Source: Molothrus aeneus (taxonomy: Eukaryota > Chordata > Aves > Passeriformes > Icteridae). Taken from it: a stretch of 64,000 nt of DNA. A model generated the notes under the pieces. The model made no database searches, was not told the DNA's origin, and saw nothing but the letters and a program-made list of their open reading frames with translations. Shown piece after piece: positions 1 through 12,900 of this stretch. Made by a program: the position numbers and the translations under genes. Within the stretch, counting starts at the first letter, position 1, and each line of letters starts with the position of its first letter. The DNA lies in assembly GCF_037042795.1 (NCBI RefSeq), contig NC_089659.1, positions 20,016,001 through 20,080,000 of the forward strand, written 5' to 3'.

Positions 1-3000
1 GGTCTCCGAGCGTGCCCGAAGCATGCGGCCCGACGAGCTGAGCGTTCTTCGGAGAAGGGTGAGTAGCAGACTTGTGGGTTTTGGCCGATGGGCTGCCGAG
101 ATTGGGCACTGATGATTGGTTTTCTTTAATACAGCTGTCTGAAAGACACCAGCCCGGTGCCAGCAGGACCTTCCCAGCTGACGAGGTGGCCTTTCTTCGC
201 ACCCGAGACCGGCATCCCCAGATGTGCGAGAGATAAGTAGAGGGGCATGACCCACAGAGGGGATGAAAGCGGGGGGCTGGTTTGGGAATTACTGGGAGGG
301 GTTTTTGAGTCCCCTTTGGAGATGGGGGGTGTCCATGAAGCGGCCCTTTAGGCCCCATAAAAGCAAAGCCTGGCTTTGGATCACAGTGCTGAGGTGCACA
401 GGGCAGAGCAGTCCCGGCGTGTATTGTGTCACTTGTCTTTTGTGTATTATGTGTGTTTGGATATGTCATGTCCTTTACCTTAGGCCTTGGAGGGGCCTGT
501 CAGAAACCGTGGCATCATTGTTAGCATCTGTGATCTCTGCATTCCTCGGCCTGGCACCCAGGCCATGGAACTTTGGACTCAGGAGCTCAGACAGGCATCA
601 GACTCTCTTGTCTCTTTAGAAGCATACGGTCAGATGTCTTTTCAGGTCTTGTTCTGAGCTGTATGGACAGCTGTGCCCTGCCAGGATCCATTATGGCGGA
701 CTAGGACTTGTGAGAAGGTGAGGGCAGGTAGAGGCTTCTGGCCGTAGGATTCTCGGGCATCCATCTTTGCAGTTTTTGGAATAAATCATTCGGTTAGCAT
801 CTTCTTCCTCCAGGTTTCTCTGAGCCTCATCAGCTCGCCATCCATCTTACCTCAGTCATCTAATTTTCTGTCCTTGTGCTCCTTGCAGTCATGGTTCTTG
901 TCTCGAGATTTCTGTCCGTGTTGTGTCCCCGTTGTCTGTCACGTCCTGTCTGTCCTGTGTCACGGGTGTGTGCACACATTTGTGCCGGAGCTGCTCTGCC
1001 CTGCCGCATAGCCTGGTGTAATAGGACAAGCCCTGGGGAGTTGAAATTTGTAATGTGGGGTGCAGTTGGACTCTAGATGCCATTCCTAGATTGACCTAAG
1101 GTGTTTGCAGGTTTTGAGTTATCCTGCAGGTGTTTGACATATGTTCTAACTCTCTTTCAGGTGCAGATGCATTGCATCCATGGCAGAGCCCCCCATCCTG
1201 GGTGAGGGGGTTCCCACAAGCAGGTCAGTCACCATTTGTCTGTGCAGGGGGAGTGTCAAGGGTGACCCTGTTACAGCACTGTTTTTTGTCTTTCTTTTTA
1301 GGAAGTAAATCTGGATCCCAGCAGTCAAGTTCAGGAGAGCAAGGTGATCAGTAGCAGTTTTTGTTGCTGAGCTCTCAATTCCTGGGGCAAGTCTAAGCTT
1401 CCATTCTCTTTTTTGTGCTTTAGGCAATCCACTCGGAGCCTGCCAAGCCCCCGTCACCAGCCGGCTGATGCACCGGGTTCCCTGCACGTGTGAGCCCTGT
1501 GGACGCATTACAGGATCTGGTGATGAAACCCTGAACTCTTCTATTTAAAGGCGTCACCAGGGTAGCCTTGGGCACCTGCCAAGGAGTTGCGGTGAGTCGG
1601 GGAAGTAGGGAGGAGGAGCGAGGGTCCGCTCAGGTTTCAGCAATGCCAAATCACCTTGTCTCCTTTAACCCAGGCTTATCCCGTGACAATGGCATCAGCC
1701 TCGGAGCGCGGCCGAAGGGTGCGGCCCCAGGAGCCGGGCATTCTTAGGAGAACGGTGAGTCGCAGAATTGTTGGGTTTTGGCCAGTGTGCTGCAGAGATC
1801 ATGCATTGATATTTGGATTTCTTTCATGTAGCTGACTGAGAAACAACAGGGAGTTGTTGAACAACAGTGCCAGCAGGAACTTCCCAGATGTTGAGGCTTC
1901 CTTCTTCTGCACCTGACACGGACCTGCATCCCCAGATGTCCGAGAGATAAGTAGAGGGGTACAACCCACAGAGGGGATGAAAGCGGGGTGCAGGGTAGGG
2001 ACCCACCGGGAGGGGTTTTTGAGTCTCCTTTGGACATGGGGGTGTCCATGAAGCGGCCCCTTAGGCCCCATAAAAGCAAAGCCTGGCTTTGGATCACAGT
2101 GCTGAGGTGAGCAGGGCAGAGCAGTCCCGGTGTGTATTGTGTCACTTGTCTTTTGTGTATTATGTGTGTTTGGATATGTCATGTCTTTTACCTTAGGTCG
2201 TTGTGGGGCCTGTCAGAAACCCTGGCATCATTGTTAGCATCTGTGATCTCTGCATTCCTCGTCCTGTCAGCAATGCCATAGAACTTTCGCCTCAGGAGCT
2301 CAGACAGGCATCAGACTCTCTTGTCTCTTTAGAAGCATCCGGTCAGATGTCTTTTCAGGTCTTGTTCTGAGCTGTATGGGCAGCTGTGCCCCGTCAGGAT
2401 CCATTACGGCGGACTAGGACTTGTGAGAAGGTGAGGGCAGGTAGAGGCTTCTGGCCGTAGGATTCTCGGGCATCCATCTTTGCAGCTCTTGGACTAAATC
2501 ATTCAGTTTAGCATCTTCTTCCTCCAGGTTTCTCTGAGCCTCATCAGCTCACCATCCATCTTACCTCAGTCATCTAATTTTCTGTCCTTGTGCTCCTTGC
2601 AGTCATCCTTCTTGCCCAGAGATTTCTGTCCGTGTTGTGTCTCTGTTGTCTGTCACGTCCTGTCTGTCCTGTGTCACGGGTGTGTGCACACATTTGTTCC
2701 GGAGCTGCTCTGCCCTGCCGCATAGCCTGGTGTAATAGGACAAGTCCCGGGAAGTTGAAATTTGTAATGTGGGGTGTAGTTGGACTCTAGATGCCATTCC
2801 TAGATTGACCTAAGGTGTTTGCAGCTTTTGAGTTATCCTGCAGGTGTTTGACATATGTTCTGACTTTCTTTCAGGTGCAGATGCATTGCACCCGTGGCAG
2901 AGCCCCCCCATCCTGGGTGAGGGGGTTCCCACAAGCAGGTCAGTCACCATTTGTTTCTGCAGGGGGAGTGTCAAGTGTGGCCCTGTTACAGCTTTTTTTT

Positions 3001-5698
3001 TTTTTTGTCTTTATTTTTAGGAAGTATAGCTGGATCCCAGAAATCAAGTTCAGGAGAGCAAGGTGACCAGTAGCATTTCTTGTTCCTGAGCTCTCAATTC
3101 CTGGGGCACGTCTCAGTCTCCATTCTCGTTTTTGTGCCTTAGGCCATCTGCTCGGAGCACGCCAAGCTCCCATCCCCAGCGGCCGATGGACCGGGTTTGC
3201 CGCTCTCGCCAGCCCTGAGTTCCGGGTCAGGAACCGCCGAGGAGCTGCGGTGAGTTGGGGAAGTAGGGAGGAGAGGCGAGGGTCCCCTCAGGTTTGAGCC
3301 ATGCCAAATCACCTCATCTCCTCTTAGCCCAGGCACCCCCTGTGACGACGGCCTCGGTCTCCGAGCGTGCCCGACGCGTGCGACCCGAGCAGCTGAGTGC
3401 TCTTAGGAGAATGGTGAGTAGCAGACTTGTGGGGTTTTGGTCGCGGGGCTGCCGAGATCGGGCACTGATGTTTGGTTTTCTTTAATACAGCTGTCTGAGA
3501 GACACCAGCCCGGTGCCAGCAGGACCTTCCCGGCTGACGAGGTGGCCTTTCTTTGCACCTGAGACCGGCATCCCCAGGAGTGCGAGAGATAAGTAGAGGA
3601 CCACGACCCAGAGAGGGGATGCAAGCAGGGTGCTGGTTTGGGAATTACTGGGAGGGGTTTTTGAGTCCCCTTTGGAGATGGGGGGGTGTCCATGAAGCAG
3701 CCCCTTAGGCCCCATAAAAGCAAAGCCTGGCTTTGGATCACAGTGCTGTGGTGCACAGGGCAGAGCCGTCCCGGTGTGTATCGTGTCACTTGTCTTTTGT
3801 GTATTATGTGTGTTTGGATATGTCATGTCTTTTACCTTAGGCCTTGGAGGGGCCTGTCAGACACCCTGGCATCATTGTTAGCATCTGTGATCTCTGCATT
3901 CCTCGGCCTGGCAGCCAGGCCATAGAACTTTCGCCTCAGGAGCTCAGACAAGCATCAGACTCTCTTGTCTCTTTAGAAGCATCCGGTCGGATGTCTTTTC
4001 AGGTCTTGTTCTGAACTGTATGGACAGCTATGTCCCGCCAGGATCCATTATGGCGGACTAGGACTTGTGAGAAGGTGAGGGCAGGTAGAGGCTTCTGGCC
4101 GTAGGATTCTCGGGCACCCATCTTTGCAGTTCTTGGACTAAATCATTCAGTTTAGCATCTTCTTCCTCCAGGTTTCTCTGAGCCTCATCAGCTCACCATC
4201 AGTCTCTCCTTGGTCATCTCATTTGGCATCTTCTCAGTCCTTGCAGTCATCCTTCTTGCCCAGAGATTTCTGTCCGTGTTGTGTCCCCGTTGTCTGTCAC
4301 GTCCCGTCTGTCCTGTGTCACGGGGGTCTGCACACGCATTTGTGCCGGAGCTGCTCTGCCCTGCCGCATAGCCCGGTGCAACAGGAGAAGCCCCGGGGAC
4401 TTGAAGTTTGTAATGTGGGGTGTAGTTGGACTCTAGGTGGGATTTGTAGATGGACACAAGATATCTGGAGCTCTTAAGTTATCCTGCAACAGCTTGACTC
4501 TTGTCCTGACATTTTTTTCAGATTCAGATGGATTAAATGTGTTTCAGAGGCCCCCATCCCGGGTGAGTGGTTTCCCCCGAGCAGGTGAGGCACCATTTGT
4601 CTCTGCAGCAGAAGTGTACGTGGTGACTCTGTTACAGCTCTGTTCTTTGTCTGTCTTTTTAGGAAGTAAATCTGGATACCAGCAGTCAAGGTGAGCAGTG
4701 GTGAGAAGTAGCTGTTATTGCTCAGGTCTCAGTTTCTGGTGCTGCTCTAAGCTTCCATTCTCTTTTTTGTGCTTTAGGCAATCCACTCGGAGCCTGCCGA
4801 GCCCCCGTCACCAGCCGGCCGATGCACCGGGTTCCCTGCACGTGCGAGCCCTGTGGATGCGTTACAGGACCTGGTGATGAAACCCTGAACTCTTCTATTT
4901 AAAGGTGCCATCCAGGTGGCCTTGGGCACCTGCCAAGGAGTTGCAGTGAGTCGGGGAAGTAGGGAGGAGGAGCGAAGGTCCCCTCAGGTTTCAGCCATGC
5001 CAAATCACCTCATCTCCTCTTAGCCCAGGCACCCCCTGTGACGACGGCCTCGGTCTCCGAGTGTGCCCGAAGCGTGCGACCTGAGCAGCTGAGCGTTCTT
5101 AGGAGCACGGTGAGTAGCAGACTTGTGGGGTTTTGGCCGCGGGGCTGCCAAGATCGGGCACTGATGTTTGATTTTCTTTAATACAGCTGTCTGAGAGACA
5201 TCAGCCTGGTGCCAGCAGGACCTTCCCGGCTGACGAGGTGGCCTTTCTTTGCAGCCGAGACCGGCATCCCCAGGAGTGCGAGACATAAGTAGAGGGCCAC
5301 GACCCAGAGAGGGGATGCAAGCAGGGTGCTGGTTTGGGAATTACTGGGAGGGGTTTTTGAGTCCCCTTTGGAGATGGGGGGGTGTCCATGAAGCGGCCCC
5401 TTAGGCCCCATAAAAGCAAAGCCTGACTTTTCATCACAGTGCTGAGGTGCGCAGGGCAGAGCAGTCCCGGCGTGTATCGTGTCACTTGTCTTTTGTGTTT
5501 TATGTGTTGTTTGCATATGTCATGTCTTTTCCCTGAGCCCTTTGAGGGGCCTGTCAGAAACCCTGGTATCTTGTTAGCATCTGTGATCTCTGCATTCCTC
5601 GTCCTGGCACCCAGGCCATAGAACTTTTGCCTCAGGAACTCGGACAGGCATCAGACTCTCTTGTCTCTTTAGAAGCATCCGGTCGGATGTCTTTTCAG

Positions 5699-5770
5699 GT
5701 CTTGTTCTGAGCTGTATGGACAGCTATGTCCCGCCAGGATCCATTATGGCGGACTTGGACTTGAAAGAAC
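5699..5770 (+). other. Candidate start exon in fourth monomer type (MADLDLKE)
   Basis: Between a TTTTCAG acceptor and a GTGAGTAC donor lies an exon-like segment with an ATG at 5746 in good context, reading MADLDLKE before the donor. The same place in most other monomers reads ATGGCGGAC followed by an in-frame TAG, so only this monomer type (also near 12,492) keeps the frame open. The ATTATGGCGGA core also resembles a YY1 element. Whether this is a translation start or only a conserved regulatory motif cannot be settled from sequence. Confidence 0.3.
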
Positions 5771-6357
5771 GTGAGTACAGGTAGAGGCTTCTGGCCGTAG
5801 GATTCTCGGGCATCCATCTTTGCAGTTCTTGGAATAAATCATTCGGTTAGCGTCTTCTTCCTCCAGGTTTCTCTGAGCCTCATCAGCTCACCATCGGTCT
5901 CTCCTCGGTCATCTCCTTTTGCATTCTCTCAGTCCTCGCAGCCATTTTCCTTGCCAGGAGATTTCTGTCCGTGTTGTGTCCCCATTGTTTGTCATGTCCT
6001 GTCTGTCCTGTGTCACGGGTGTGCGCACATACATTTGTGCCGGAGCTGCTCTGCCCTGCCGCATAGCCTGGTGCAATAGGAGAAGTCCCGGGGACCTGGA
6101 CTTTGTAATGTGGGGTGTAGTTGGACTCTAGGTGGGATTTGTAGATGGACACAGGATATCTGGAGCTCTTAAGAGCCAGACTCTTGCAGGATAACTTGTC
6201 CTAACATTTTTTTCAGGTTCAGATGGATTAAATGTGTGCCAGAGGGCCCCGTCCCGGGTGAGTGGTTTCCCCCAACCAGATGAGGCACTGTTTATCTCTG
6301 CAGCAGAAGTGTTTGTGGTGACTCTGTTACAGCTCTGTTCTTTGTCTTTCTTTTTAG

Positions 6358-6598
6358 GAAGTAAATCTGGGTACCAGCAGTCAAGGTGAGCAGTGGAGAG
6401 AAGTAGTTGTTATTGCTCAGCTCTCAGTGTCTGGTGCAGCTCTAAGTTTCCATTCTCTTTTTTTGTGCCTTAGGCAATCCACTCGGAGTACGCCGAGCCC
6501 CCGTCACCAGCTGGCCGATGCACCGGGTTCCCTGCACGTGTGAGCCCTGTGGATGCATTACAGGACCTAGTGATGAAGCCCTGATCTTTTCTATTTAA
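6358..6598 (+). other. Candidate exon pair with cysteine-rich frame
   Basis: Exon-like 6358-6385 (acceptor TTTTTAG, donor GTGAGC) ends in phase 1. The next acceptor (GTGCCTTAG) opens an exon at 6474 that continues the frame to a TAA at 6598. The predicted peptide contains HRVPCTCEPCGC, a CxCxxCxC cluster, and ends in SI. The cluster stays open in several monomers (the homologous positions near 1430, 4779, 11523, 18270, 19965, 21661, 50470 and 52147). In the two monomers of the right array (50.5 and 52.2 kb) the terminal TAA is TCA and the frame runs on to the next donor. A second frame over the same exon is also open in places, so coding status is uncertain. Confidence 0.3.
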
Positions 6599-6724
6599 AG
6601 GTGCCATCCAGGTGGCCTTGGGCACCTGCCAAGGAGTTGGGGTGAGTCGGGGAAGTAGGGAGGAGGAGCGAGGGTCCCCTCAGGTTTCAGCCATGCCAAA
6701 TCACCTCATCTCCTCTTAACCCAG

Positions 6725-6983
6725 ACACCCCCTGTGACGACGGCCTCGGTCTCCGAGCGTGCCCGAAGCATGCGGCCCGACGAGCTGAGCGTTCTTCGGA
6801 GAAGGGTGAGTAGCAGACTTGTGGGTTTTGGCCGATGGGCTGCCGAGATTGGGCACTGATGATTGGTTTTCTTTAATACAGCTGTCTGAAAGACACCAGC
6901 CCGGTGCCAGCAGGACCTTCCCAGCTGACGAGGTGGCCTTTCTTCGCACCCGAGACCGGCATCCCCAGATGTGCGAGAGATAA
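6725..6983 (+). other. Candidate two-exon terminal cassette
   Basis: Exon 6725-6805 is exactly 27 codons (acceptor AACCCAG, donor GTGAGT) and contains ASVSERARSMRPDELSVL. Exon 6882-6983 follows in phase 0 after acceptor TTTAATACAG, starts LSERHQPGASRTFPADEVAF and ends at TAA 6981-6983. The 81-nt exon has the same length in all monomers checked, and the reading phase across the intron is preserved. In other types the second exon stops earlier (for example a TGA at ~3560), and the second type encodes a glutamine-rich alternative. No known domain is recognised. The helix-like PEQLSAL segment recalls homeodomain helix 1, but no recognition helix follows. Confidence 0.4.
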
Positions 6984-9900
6984 GTAGAGGGGCATGACCC
7001 ACAGAGGGGATGAAAGCGGGGGGCTGGTTTGGGAATTACTGGGAGGGGTTTTTGAGTCCCCTTTGGAGATGGGGGGTGTCCATGAAGCGGCCCTTTAGGC
7101 CCCATAAAAGCAAAGCCTGGCTTTGGATCACAGTGCTGAGGTGCACAGGGCAGAGCAGTCCCGGCGTGTATTGTGTCACTTGTCTTTTGTGTATTATGTG
7201 TGTTTGGATATGTCATGTCCTTTACCTTAGGCCTTGGAGGGGCCTGTCAGAAACCGTGGCATCATTGTTAGCATCTGTGATCTCTGCATTCCTCGGCCTG
7301 GCACCCAGGCCATGGAACTTTGGACTCAGGAGCTCAGACAGGCATCAGACTCTCTTGTCTCTTTAGAAGCATACGGTCAGATGTCTTTTCAGGTCTTGTT
7401 CTGAGCTGTATGGACAGCTGTGCCCTGCCAGGATCCATTATGGCGGACTAGGACTTGTGAGAAGGTGAGGGCAGGTAGAGGCTTCTGGCCGTAGGATTCT
7501 CGGGCATCCATCTTTGCAGTTTTTGGAATAAATCATTCGGTTAGCATCTTCTTCCTCCAGGTTTCTCTGAGCCTCATCAGCTCGCCATCCATCTTACCTC
7601 AGTCATCTAATTTTCTGTCCTTGTGCTCCTTGCAGTCATGGTTCTTGTCTCGAGATTTCTGTCCGTGTTGTGTCCCCGTTGTCTGTCACGTCCTGTCTGT
7701 CCTGTGTCACGGGTGTGTGCACACATTTGTGCCGGAGCTGCTCTGCCCTGCCGCATAGCCTGGTGTAATAGGACAAGCCCTGGGGAGTTGAAATTTGTAA
7801 TGTGGGGTGCAGTTGGACTCTAGATGCCATTCCTAGATTGACCTAAGGTGTTTGCAGGTTTTGAGTTATCCTGCAGGTGTTTGACATATGTTCTAACTCT
7901 CTTTCAGGTGCAGATGCATTGCATCCATGGCAGAGCCCCCCATCCTGGGTGAGGGGGTTCCCACAAGCAGGTCAGTCACCATTTGTCTGTGCAGGGGGAG
8001 TGTCAAGGGTGACCCTGTTACAGCACTGTTTTTTGTCTTTCTTTTTAGGAAGTAAATCTGGATCCCAGCAGTCAAGTTCAGGAGAGCAAGGTGATCAGTA
8101 GCAGTTTTTGTTGCTGAGCTCTCAATTCCTGGGGCAAGTCTAAGCTTCCATTCTCTTTTTTGTGCTTTAGGCAATCCACTCGGAGCCTGCCAAGCCCCCG
8201 TCACCAGCCGGCTGATGCACCGGGTTCCCTGCACGTGTGAGCCCTGTGGACGCATTACAGGATCTGGTGATGAAACCCTGAACTCTTCTATTTAAAGGCG
8301 TCACCAGGGTAGCCTTGGGCACCTGCCAAGGAGTTGCGGTGAGTCGGGGAAGTAGGGAGGAGGAGCGAGGGTCCGCTCAGGTTTCAGCAATGCCAAATCA
8401 CCTTGTCTCCTTTAACCCAGGCTTATCCCGTGACAATGGCATCAGCCTCGGAGCGCGGCCGAAGGGTGCGGCCCCAGGAGCCGGGCATTCTTAGGAGAAC
8501 GGTGAGTCGCAGAATTGTTGGGTTTTGGCCAGTGTGCTGCAGAGATCATGCATTGATATTTGGATTTCTTTCATGTAGCTGACTGAGAAACAACAGGGAG
8601 TTGTTGAACAACAGTGCCAGCAGGAACTTCCCAGATGTTGAGGCTTCCTTCTTCTGCACCTGACACGGACCTGCATCCCCAGATGTCCGAGAGATAAGTA
8701 GAGGGGTACAACCCACAGAGGGGATGAAAGCGGGGTGCAGGGTAGGGACCCACCGGGAGGGGTTTTTGAGTCTCCTTTGGACATGGGGGTGTCCATGAAG
8801 CGGCCCCTTAGGCCCCATAAAAGCAAAGCCTGGCTTTGGATCACAGTGCTGAGGTGAGCAGGGCAGAGCAGTCCCGGTGTGTATTGTGTCACTTGTCTTT
8901 TGTGTATTATGTGTGTTTGGATATGTCATGTCTTTTACCTTAGGTCGTTGTGGGGCCTGTCAGAAACCCTGGCATCATTGTTAGCATCTGTGATCTCTGC
9001 ATTCCTCGTCCTGTCAGCAATGCCATAGAACTTTCGCCTCAGGAGCTCAGACAGGCATCAGACTCTCTTGTCTCTTTAGAAGCATCCGGTCAGATGTCTT
9101 TTCAGGTCTTGTTCTGAGCTGTATGGGCAGCTGTGCCCCGTCAGGATCCATTACGGCGGACTAGGACTTGTGAGAAGGTGAGGGCAGGTAGAGGCTTCTG
9201 GCCGTAGGATTCTCGGGCATCCATCTTTGCAGCTCTTGGACTAAATCATTCAGTTTAGCATCTTCTTCCTCCAGGTTTCTCTGAGCCTCATCAGCTCACC
9301 ATCCATCTTACCTCAGTCATCTAATTTTCTGTCCTTGTGCTCCTTGCAGTCATCCTTCTTGCCCAGAGATTTCTGTCCGTGTTGTGTCTCTGTTGTCTGT
9401 CACGTCCTGTCTGTCCTGTGTCACGGGTGTGTGCACACATTTGTTCCGGAGCTGCTCTGCCCTGCCGCATAGCCTGGTGTAATAGGACAAGTCCCGGGAA
9501 GTTGAAATTTGTAATGTGGGGTGTAGTTGGACTCTAGATGCCATTCCTAGATTGACCTAAGGTGTTTGCAGCTTTTGAGTTATCCTGCAGGTGTTTGACA
9601 TATGTTCTGACTTTCTTTCAGGTGCAGATGCATTGCACCCGTGGCAGAGCCCCCCCATCCTGGGTGAGGGGGTTCCCACAAGCAGGTCAGTCACCATTTG
9701 TTTCTGCAGGGGGAGTGTCAAGTGTGGCCCTGTTACAGCTTTTTTTTTTTTTGTCTTTATTTTTAGGAAGTATAGCTGGATCCCAGAAATCAAGTTCAGG
9801 AGAGCAAGGTGACCAGTAGCATTTCTTGTTCCTGAGCTCTCAATTCCTGGGGCACGTCTCAGTCTCCATTCTCGTTTTTGTGCCTTAGGCCATCTGCTCG

Positions 9901-12900
9901 GAGCACGCCAAGCTCCCATCCCCAGCGGCCGATGGACCGGGTTTGCCGCTCTCGCCAGCCCTGAGTTCCGGGTCAGGAACCGCCGAGGAGCTGCGGTGAG
10001 TTGGGGAAGTAGGGAGGAGAGGCGAGGGTCCCCTCAGGTTTGAGCCATGCCAAATCACCTCATCTCCTCTTAGCCCAGGCACCCCCTGTGACGACGGCCT
10101 CGGTCTCCGAGCGTGCCCGACGCGTGCGACCCGAGCAGCTGAGTGCTCTTAGGAGAATGGTGAGTAGCAGACTTGTGGGGTTTTGGTCGCGGGGCTGCCG
10201 AGATCGGGCACTGATGTTTGGTTTTCTTTAATACAGCTGTCTGAGAGACACCAGCCCGGTGCCAGCAGGACCTTCCCGGCTGACGAGGCGGCCTTTCTTT
10301 GCACCTGAGACCGGCATCCCCAGGAGTGCGAGAGATAAGTAGAGGACCACGACCCAGAGAGGGGATGCAAGCAGGGTGCTGGTTTGGGAATTACTGGGAG
10401 GGGTTTTTGAGTCCCCTTTGGAGATGGGGGGGTGTCCATGAAGCAGCCCCTTAGGCCCCATAAAAGCAAAGCCTGGCTTTGGATCACAGTGCTGTGGTGC
10501 ACAGGGCAGAGCCGTCCCGGTGTGTATCGTGTCACTTGTCTTTTGTGTATTATGTGTGTTTGGATATGTCATGTCTTTTACCTTAGGCCTTGGAGGGGCC
10601 TGTCAGACACCCTGGCATCATTGTTAGCATCTGTGATCTCTGCATTCCTCGGCCTGGCAGCCAGGCCATAGAACTTTCGCCTCAGGAGCTCAGACAAGCA
10701 TCAGACTCTCTTGTCTCTTTAGAAGCATCCGGTCGGATGTCTTTTCAGGTCTTGTTCTGAACTGTATGGACAGCTATGTCCCGCCAGGATCCATTATGGC
10801 GGACTAGGACTTGTGAGAAGGTGAGGGCAGGTAGAGGCTTCTGGCCGTAGGATTCTCGGGCACCCATCTTTGCAGTTCTTGGACTAAATCATTCAGTTTA
10901 GCATCTTCTTCCTCCAGGTTTCTCTGAGCCTCATCAGCTCACCATCAGTCTCTCCTTGGTCATCTCATTTGGCATCTTCTCAGTCCTTGCAGTCATCCTT
11001 CTTGCCCAGAGATTTCTGTCCGTGTTGTGTCCCCGTTGTCTGTCACGTCCCGTCTGTCCTGTGTCACGGGGGTCTGCACACGCATTTGTGCCGGAGCTGC
11101 TCTGCCCTGCCGCATAGCCCGGTGCAACAGGAGAAGCCCCGGGGACTTGAAGTTTGTAATGTGGGGTGTAGTTGGACTCTAGGTGGGATTTGTAGATGGA
11201 CACAAGATATCTGGAGCTCTTAAGTTATCCTGCAACAGCTTGACTCTTGTCCTGACATTTTTTTCAGATTCAGATGGATTAAATGTGTTTCAGAGGCCCC
11301 CATCCCGGGTGAGTGGTTTCCCCCGAGCAGGTGAGGCACCATTTGTCTCTGCAGCAGAAGTGTACGTGGTGACTCTGTTACAGCTCTGTTCTTTGTCTGT
11401 CTTTTTAGGAAGTAAATCTGGATACCAGCAGTCAAGGTGAGCAGTGGTGAGAAGTAGCTGTTATTGCTCAGGTCTCAGTTTCTGGTGCTGCTCTAAGCTT
11501 CCATTCTCTTTTTTGTGCTTTAGGCAATCCACTCGGAGCCTGCCGAGCCCCCGTCACCAGCCGGCCGATGCACCGGGTTCCCTGCACGTGCGAGCCCTGT
11601 GGATGCGTTACAGGACCTGGTGATGAAACCCTGAACTCTTCTATTTAAAGGTGCCATCCAGGTGGCCTTGGGCACCTGCCAAGGAGTTGCAGTGAGTCGG
11701 GGAAGTAGGGAGGAGGAGCGAAGGTCCCCTCAGGTTTCAGCCATGCCAAATCACCTCATCTCCTCTTAGCCCAGGCACCCCCTGTGACGACGGCCTCGGT
11801 CTCCGAGTGTGCCCGAAGCGTGCGACCTGAGCAGCTGAGCGTTCTTAGGAGCACGGTGAGTAGCAGACTTGTGGGGTTTTGGCCGCGGGGCTGCCAAGAT
11901 CGGGCACTGATGTTTGATTTTCTTTAATACAGCTGTCTGAGAGACATCAGCCTGGTGCCAGCAGGACCTTCCCGGCTGACGAGGTGGCCTTTCTTTGCAG
12001 CCGAGACCGGCATCCCCAGGAGTGCGAGACATAAGTAGAGGGCCACGACCCAGAGAGGGGATGCAAGCAGGGTGCTGGTTTGGGAATTACTGGGAGGGGT
12101 TTTTGAGTCCCCTTTGGAGATGGGGGGGTGTCCATGAAGCGGCCCCTTAGGCCCCATAAAAGCAAAGCCTGACTTTTCATCACAGTGCTGAGGTGCGCAG
12201 GGCAGAGCAGTCCCGGCGTGTATCGTGTCACTTGTCTTTTGTGTTTTATGTGTTGTTTGCATATGTCATGTCTTTTCCCTGAGCCCTTTGAGGGGCCTGT
12301 CAGAAACCCTGGTATCTTGTTAGCATCTGTGATCTCTGCATTCCTCGTCCTGGCACCCAGGCCATAGAACTTTTGCCTCAGGAACTCGGACAGGCATCAG
12401 ACTCTCTTGTCTCTTTAGAAGCATCCGGTCGGATGTCTTTTCAGGTCTTGTTCTGAGCTGTATGGACAGCTATGTCCCGCCAGGATCCATTATGGCGGAC
12501 TTGGACTTGAAAGAACGTGAGTACAGGTAGAGGCTTCTGGCCGTAGGATTCTCGGGCATCCATCTTTGCAGTTCTTGGAATAAATCATTCGGTTAGCGTC
12601 TTCTTCCTCCAGGTTTCTCTGAGCCTCATCAGCTCACCATCGGTCTCTCCTCGGTCATCTCCTTTTGCATTCTCTCAGTCCTCGCAGCCATTTTCCTTGC
12701 CAGGAGATTTCTGTCCGTGTTGTGTCCCCATTGTTTGTCATGTCCTGTCTGTCCTGTGTCACGGGTGTGCGCACATACATTTGTGCCGGAGCTGCTCTGC
12801 CCTGCCGCATAGCCTGGTGCAATAGGAGAAGTCCCGGGGACCTGGACTTTGTAATGTGGGGTGTAGTTGGACTCTAGGTGGGATTTGTAGATGGACACAG

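Larger units (their letters stand above)
135..6881 (+). repeat. Higher-order unit 1 (four monomers)
   Basis: First full four-monomer unit, with monomers starting at 135, 1832, 3491 and 5187. It is 6,747 bp long, one base longer than the next copy. The extra base lies in a T homopolymer near 2990-3006. The second monomer type uses a different exon after its acceptor (reading LTEKQQGVVEQQ) from the other three (LSERHQPGAS), and the third is ~37 bp shorter. Otherwise the unit is almost base-for-base identical to unit 2. Confidence 0.92.

Noticed and set aside
263..619. 118-codon frame repeated in every higher-order unit (MKAGGWFGNYWEGF)
   Set aside because: It crosses the TATA-like and intron-like parts of the monomer, is not open in most monomer types, and ignores conserved splice sites. 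Its repetition only reflects the array.
3333..3562. Homeodomain-like start (RRVRPEQLSALRRM), suggesting a DUX4-like gene in a macrosatellite
   Set aside because: No WFxN recognition helix or correct spacing follows, and the exon is split by an intron. The resemblance is limited to a short helix-like stretch.
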